This document shows positions 61,876 to 64,000 of a DNA stretch of 64,000 nt, in pieces. Every line of letters begins with the position of its first letter. Position 1 is the first letter of the stretch. The notes under the pieces are model-generated. The model did no database searches, was not told the DNA's origin, and worked only from the letters and a program-made list of their open reading frames with translations. This stretch comes from Pelomonas margarita (GTDB lineage Bacteria; Pseudomonadota; Gammaproteobacteria; Burkholderiales; Burkholderiaceae_C): NCBI RefSeq assembly GCF_043555875.1, contig NZ_JBIGHW010000010.1, positions 62,001 through 126,000 of the forward strand, in the 5' to 3' direction. The position numbers and the translations under genes were made by a program.

Positions 61876-63048
61876 ATGCCCACCCCGCCCCGCGCCCGCA
61901 GCGCCGACCCCGCTCGCCCGACCCCGCGACGCAGCAGCGCCCGCCGCACCACGGCCGGCGACACCTCGCCCCGGCTGGATGCGGCCGGGCTGGAGAAGCA
62001 CCGCGTCGCCCGCGCCACCACGCGCCACCAGGCCATGGGCAGCGAGACGCTGGCCGAGCTGCTACGCCGCCACCAGCAGGGCGATGCCGGCCCGCAGGCA
62101 CTGGCGGAGGATCTGGCCACGCTGCTGGACGGCAGCTCGCCCGACGAGCGCCGCCATCTGCGTCGCGCGCTGCGCCAGCACGAGGACGCCATCACCCCCG
62201 AGGCGGAGGCGGACGTCGACACTGCGTTGAACCCGCGCTGGCGCCAGGGCGGCTATCCGTACAAGAACCTGCTCTCGCGCAGGAACTACGAGAAACAGAA
62301 GTACCGGCTGCAAATGGAACTTCTGAAGCTGCAGGCCTGGGTGAAGGAAACCGGCGCACGCGTCGTCATCCTCTTCGAGGGGCGCGACGCGGCCGGCAAG
62401 GGCGGCACCATCAAGCGCTTCATGGAGCACCTCAACCCGCGCGGCGCCCGCGTCGTGGCACTGGAGAAGCCCAGCGAGGTGGAACGCGGCCAGTGGTACT
62501 TCCAGCGCTACGTGTCCCACCTGCCGACAGCCGGCGAGATCGTGCTGTTCGACCGCAGCTGGTACAACCGTGCCGGCGTCGAGCGGGTCATGGGCTTTTG
62601 CTCCGAGACGGAATACCAGGAGTTCCTGCGCCAGACGCCGGAGTTCGAGCGCCAACTGGTGCGCTCGGGCATCCACCTGTTCAAATTCTGGTTCTCGGTC
62701 AGCCGCGCCGAGCAGCGCCGCCGCTTCAAGGAGCGCAAGCTGCACCCGCTCAAGCAGTGGAAGCTCAGCCCCATCGACATGGCCAGCCTGGACAAGTGGG
62801 ACGACTACACACGCGCCAAGGAGGCGATGTTCCTGCACTGCGACACGTCCGACGCGCCCTGGACCGTCATCAAGAGCGATTGCAAGAAGCGCGCACGCCT
62901 GAACGCGATGCGCTTCGTGCTGAACCGCCTGCCCTACGCCGAGCGCAAACCCGAGCGCGTGGGCGCCGTGGACCCGCTCATCGTCGGGCGGCCGGCACTC
63001 GTTTCCATGCCGGGCGACGATTTGTTGGCAGGGGGTGGCGCGAGCTGA
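61876..63048 (+). CDS. ppk2: Polyphosphate kinase 2
   Basis: Phosphorylates nucleoside mono- or diphosphates with polyphosphate. It has 390 residues. Start ATG 61876 is preferred over ATG 61870 because AGGAG at 61863-61867 is correctly spaced for the former. The N-terminal 115 residues are a variable extension, the first 50 being Arg/Pro/Ala-rich. The PPK2 core has Walker A GRDAAGKGG (169-177), Walker B FDRSWYNR (225-232), and lid helices ERKLHPLKQWKLSPID. Whether it prefers ADP, GDP or AMP is not decidable by eye. Confidence 0.93.
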   Translation: MPTPPRARSADPARPTPRRSSARRTTAGDTSPRLDAAGLEKHRVARATTRHQAMGSETLAELLRRHQQGDAGPQALAEDLATLLDGSSPDERRHLRRALRQHEDAITPEAEADVDTALNPRWRQGGYPYKNLLSRRNYEKQKYRLQMELLKLQAWVKETGARVVILFEGRDAAGKGGTIKRFMEHLNPRGARVVALEKPSEVERGQWYFQRYVSHLPTAGEIVLFDRSWYNRAGVERVMGFCSETEYQEFLRQTPEFERQLVRSGIHLFKFWFSVSRAEQRRRFKERKLHPLKQWKLSPIDMASLDKWDDYTRAKEAMFLHCDTSDAPWTVIKSDCKKRARLNAMRFVLNRLPYAERKPERVGAVDPLIVGRPALVSMPGDDLLAGGGAS

Positions 63049-63087
63049 GCGCGCACGCGACGCCGAGCATCGCTAGAATCTGTGGCT

Positions 63088-63180
63088 TCCGAGGAGCGTT
63101 GCAACCTCAGCACCCTTGAGGCCAGGCTCGGAACAGACACCCTGCAACTGCGCTCACCCGCTGACCGACGGTCGGGGTGA
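63088..63180 (+). promoter_or_regulatory. S-adenosylhomocysteine (SAH) riboswitch
   Basis: The leader of ahcY carries the conserved SAH riboswitch core: CGAGGAGCGTTGCAACC, a central CCAGGCTCGGAA, and CTGCAACTGCGCTCACC. The closing helix is formed by GAGCG plus TTGCA (63094-63103) with TGCAA and CGCTC (63143-63155), with a small bulge. A following hairpin (TCACCC 63154-63159 with GGGGTGA 63174-63180) may be the expression platform. A TAGAAT -10-like box lies at 63074-63079. SAH binding should raise ahcY expression, clearing a toxic methylation by-product. Confidence 0.9.
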
Positions 63181-63235
63181 GCCATGTACTCTCCTCCGGC
63201 ACGCGCCAGCGGCTTCATTCCCTGAAGGAGCCGTC

Positions 63236-64000
63236 ATGACCGCCAACCTCCCCGCCCACATCGTCAAGGACCTGTCGCTGGCCGACTGGGGCCGCAAGGA
63301 AATCAAGATCGCCGAGCACGAGATGCCGGCGCTGATGGCTATTCGGCGCGAATACGCCGCGTCGCAGCCGCTGAAGGGTGCGCGCGTCACCGGCTCGCTG
63401 CACATGACCATCCAGACGGCCGTACTGGTCGAGACGCTGCAGGCGCTGGGCGCCGAAGTGCGCTGGGCTTCGTGCAACATCTTCTCGACGCAGGATCACG
63501 CCGCCGCCGCGCTTGCTGCCGTCGGCACGCCCGTGTTCGCCTACAAGGGCGAGACGCTGGAGGACTACTGGGACTACACCCACCGCATCTTCGAATTCGC
63601 CGGCAAGGGCGAGCCGGGCGAAGGCCCCAACATGATCCTGGACGACGGTGGCGACGCGACGCTGCTGATGCACCTGGGTCAGAAGGCCGAGAAGGACCTG
63701 TCCGTGCTGGCCAACCCCGGCAGCGAGGAAGAGCGCATCCTGTTCGCCGCCATCAAGAAGAAGGTTGCCGAAGACGGCACCTGGTACACCCGCAAGGCGG
63801 CCGAGATCATCGGCGTGACGGAAGAAACCACCACCGGCGTGCTGCGCCTGAACGAGATGGCGGCCAAGGGCACGCTGCAGTTCCGGGCCATCAACGTGAA
63901 CGACTCCGTCACGAAGAGCAAGTTCGACAACCTCTACGGCTGCCGCGAAAGCCTGGTGGACGCCATCAAGCGCGCCACCGACGTGATGGTGGCCGGCAAG
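63236..64000 (+). CDS. ahcY: Adenosylhomocysteinase, 3' end cut by window edge
   Basis: Hydrolyses S-adenosylhomocysteine to adenosine and homocysteine. 255 codons are visible of a protein usually about 470-480 long. ATG 63236 has GAAGGAG upstream. MTANLPAHIVKDLSLADWGRKEIKIAEHEMPALMAIR is the standard N terminus (shown in parts: VKDLSLADWG, AEHEMPALMA). The substrate-domain segments RVTGSLHMTIQTAVL, NIFSTQDHAAAAL, DDGGDATLL, EETTTGVLRL and the NVNDSVTKSKFDN loop are present. The NAD domain lies beyond the edge. Controlled by the SAH riboswitch in its leader. Confidence 0.96.
   Translation, partial: MTANLPAHIVKDLSLADWGRKEIKIAEHEMPALMAIRREYAASQPLKGARVTGSLHMTIQTAVLVETLQALGAEVRWASCNIFSTQDHAAAALAAVGTPVFAYKGETLEDYWDYTHRIFEFAGKGEPGEGPNMILDDGGDATLLMHLGQKAEKDLSVLANPGSEEERILFAAIKKKVAEDGTWYTRKAAEIIGVTEETTTGVLRLNEMAAKGTLQFRAINVNDSVTKSKFDNLYGCRESLVDAIKRATDVMVAGK

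Overview
The window is GC-rich chromosomal DNA of a betaproteobacterium, most likely a Burkholderiales member of the Rubrivivax/Leptothrix/Roseateles group. This is inferred from gene content and order (htpX-fmt-def facing lysM-dprA-smg, yajC-secD-secF, paired cyanophycin synthetases with a DUF1854/ABC pair, azlCD, an SAH riboswitch before ahcY, a PEP-CTERM protein) and from dispersed intergenic repeats of a kind familiar from that group. I see no rRNA, tRNA, CRISPR array, transposase or prophage. No gene-free gap exceeds about 270 bases.

Layout. 1-9.7 kb: amino-acid genes (dadA cut by the window edge, an aromatic aminotransferase), a DUF2332 protein divergent from a Crp/Fnr regulator, a hairpin repeat element, a small orphan gene, glutathione peroxidase, an SGNH-like protein, lplT, alr and arfB. 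9.7-18.9 kb: a TetR/RutR-type regulator divergent from a six-gene reductive pyrimidine catabolism operon (preT, preA, mmsA, NCS1 permease, dihydropyrimidinase, N-carbamoyl-beta-alanine amidohydrolase). 18.9-25.7 kb: a secreted trypsin-like protease, a PEP-CTERM protein, ilvD, a membrane protein, a merR gene broken by a MITE-like element, a miniature PilJ-type chemoreceptor and a PLP aminotransferase. 25.7-33.3 kb: the cyanophycin locus, with DUF1854 and an ABC exporter divergent from two tandem cyanophycin synthetases. 33.3-38.3 kb: a secreted GH43/GH51 arabinosidase pair, an MBL-fold hydrolase, and a CDF metal transporter divergent from a CadR/PbrR-type MerR regulator. 38.3-47 kb: central carbon genes pyk, maeB and pgk, interleaved with a GNAT enzyme, an XRE-cupin regulator divergent from an EamA exporter, and a GGDEF protein. 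47-54.7 kb: azlCD, a DUF2807 protein, a lipoprotein, htpX, fmt, def, lysM, dprA, smg. 54.7-64 kb: DUF1631, secF, secD, yajC, an AlkX/YcaQ-like protein, ppk2, and ahcY under an SAH riboswitch (cut by the right edge).

The most interesting point is the cyanophycin pair. The upstream paralog has lost the P-loop of its Mur-ligase domain but keeps a His/Glu metal-site-like motif in its N domain. The downstream canonical enzyme shows the reverse: intact P-loop, N-domain motif eroded. This suggests division of labour between the two. Next to it, an ABC exporter with a possible PH-like N-terminal domain overlaps a DUF1854 gene, an uncharacterised partner system. Other notable items are the palindromic element splitting merR, a second hairpin element after the crp gene, three copies of a gene-end-associated repeat (one inside the pyrimidine operon, one forming the tail of eamA), a MerR-type promoter with a 19-bp spacer, and an operator-like repeat lying over the start codon of the XRE regulator.
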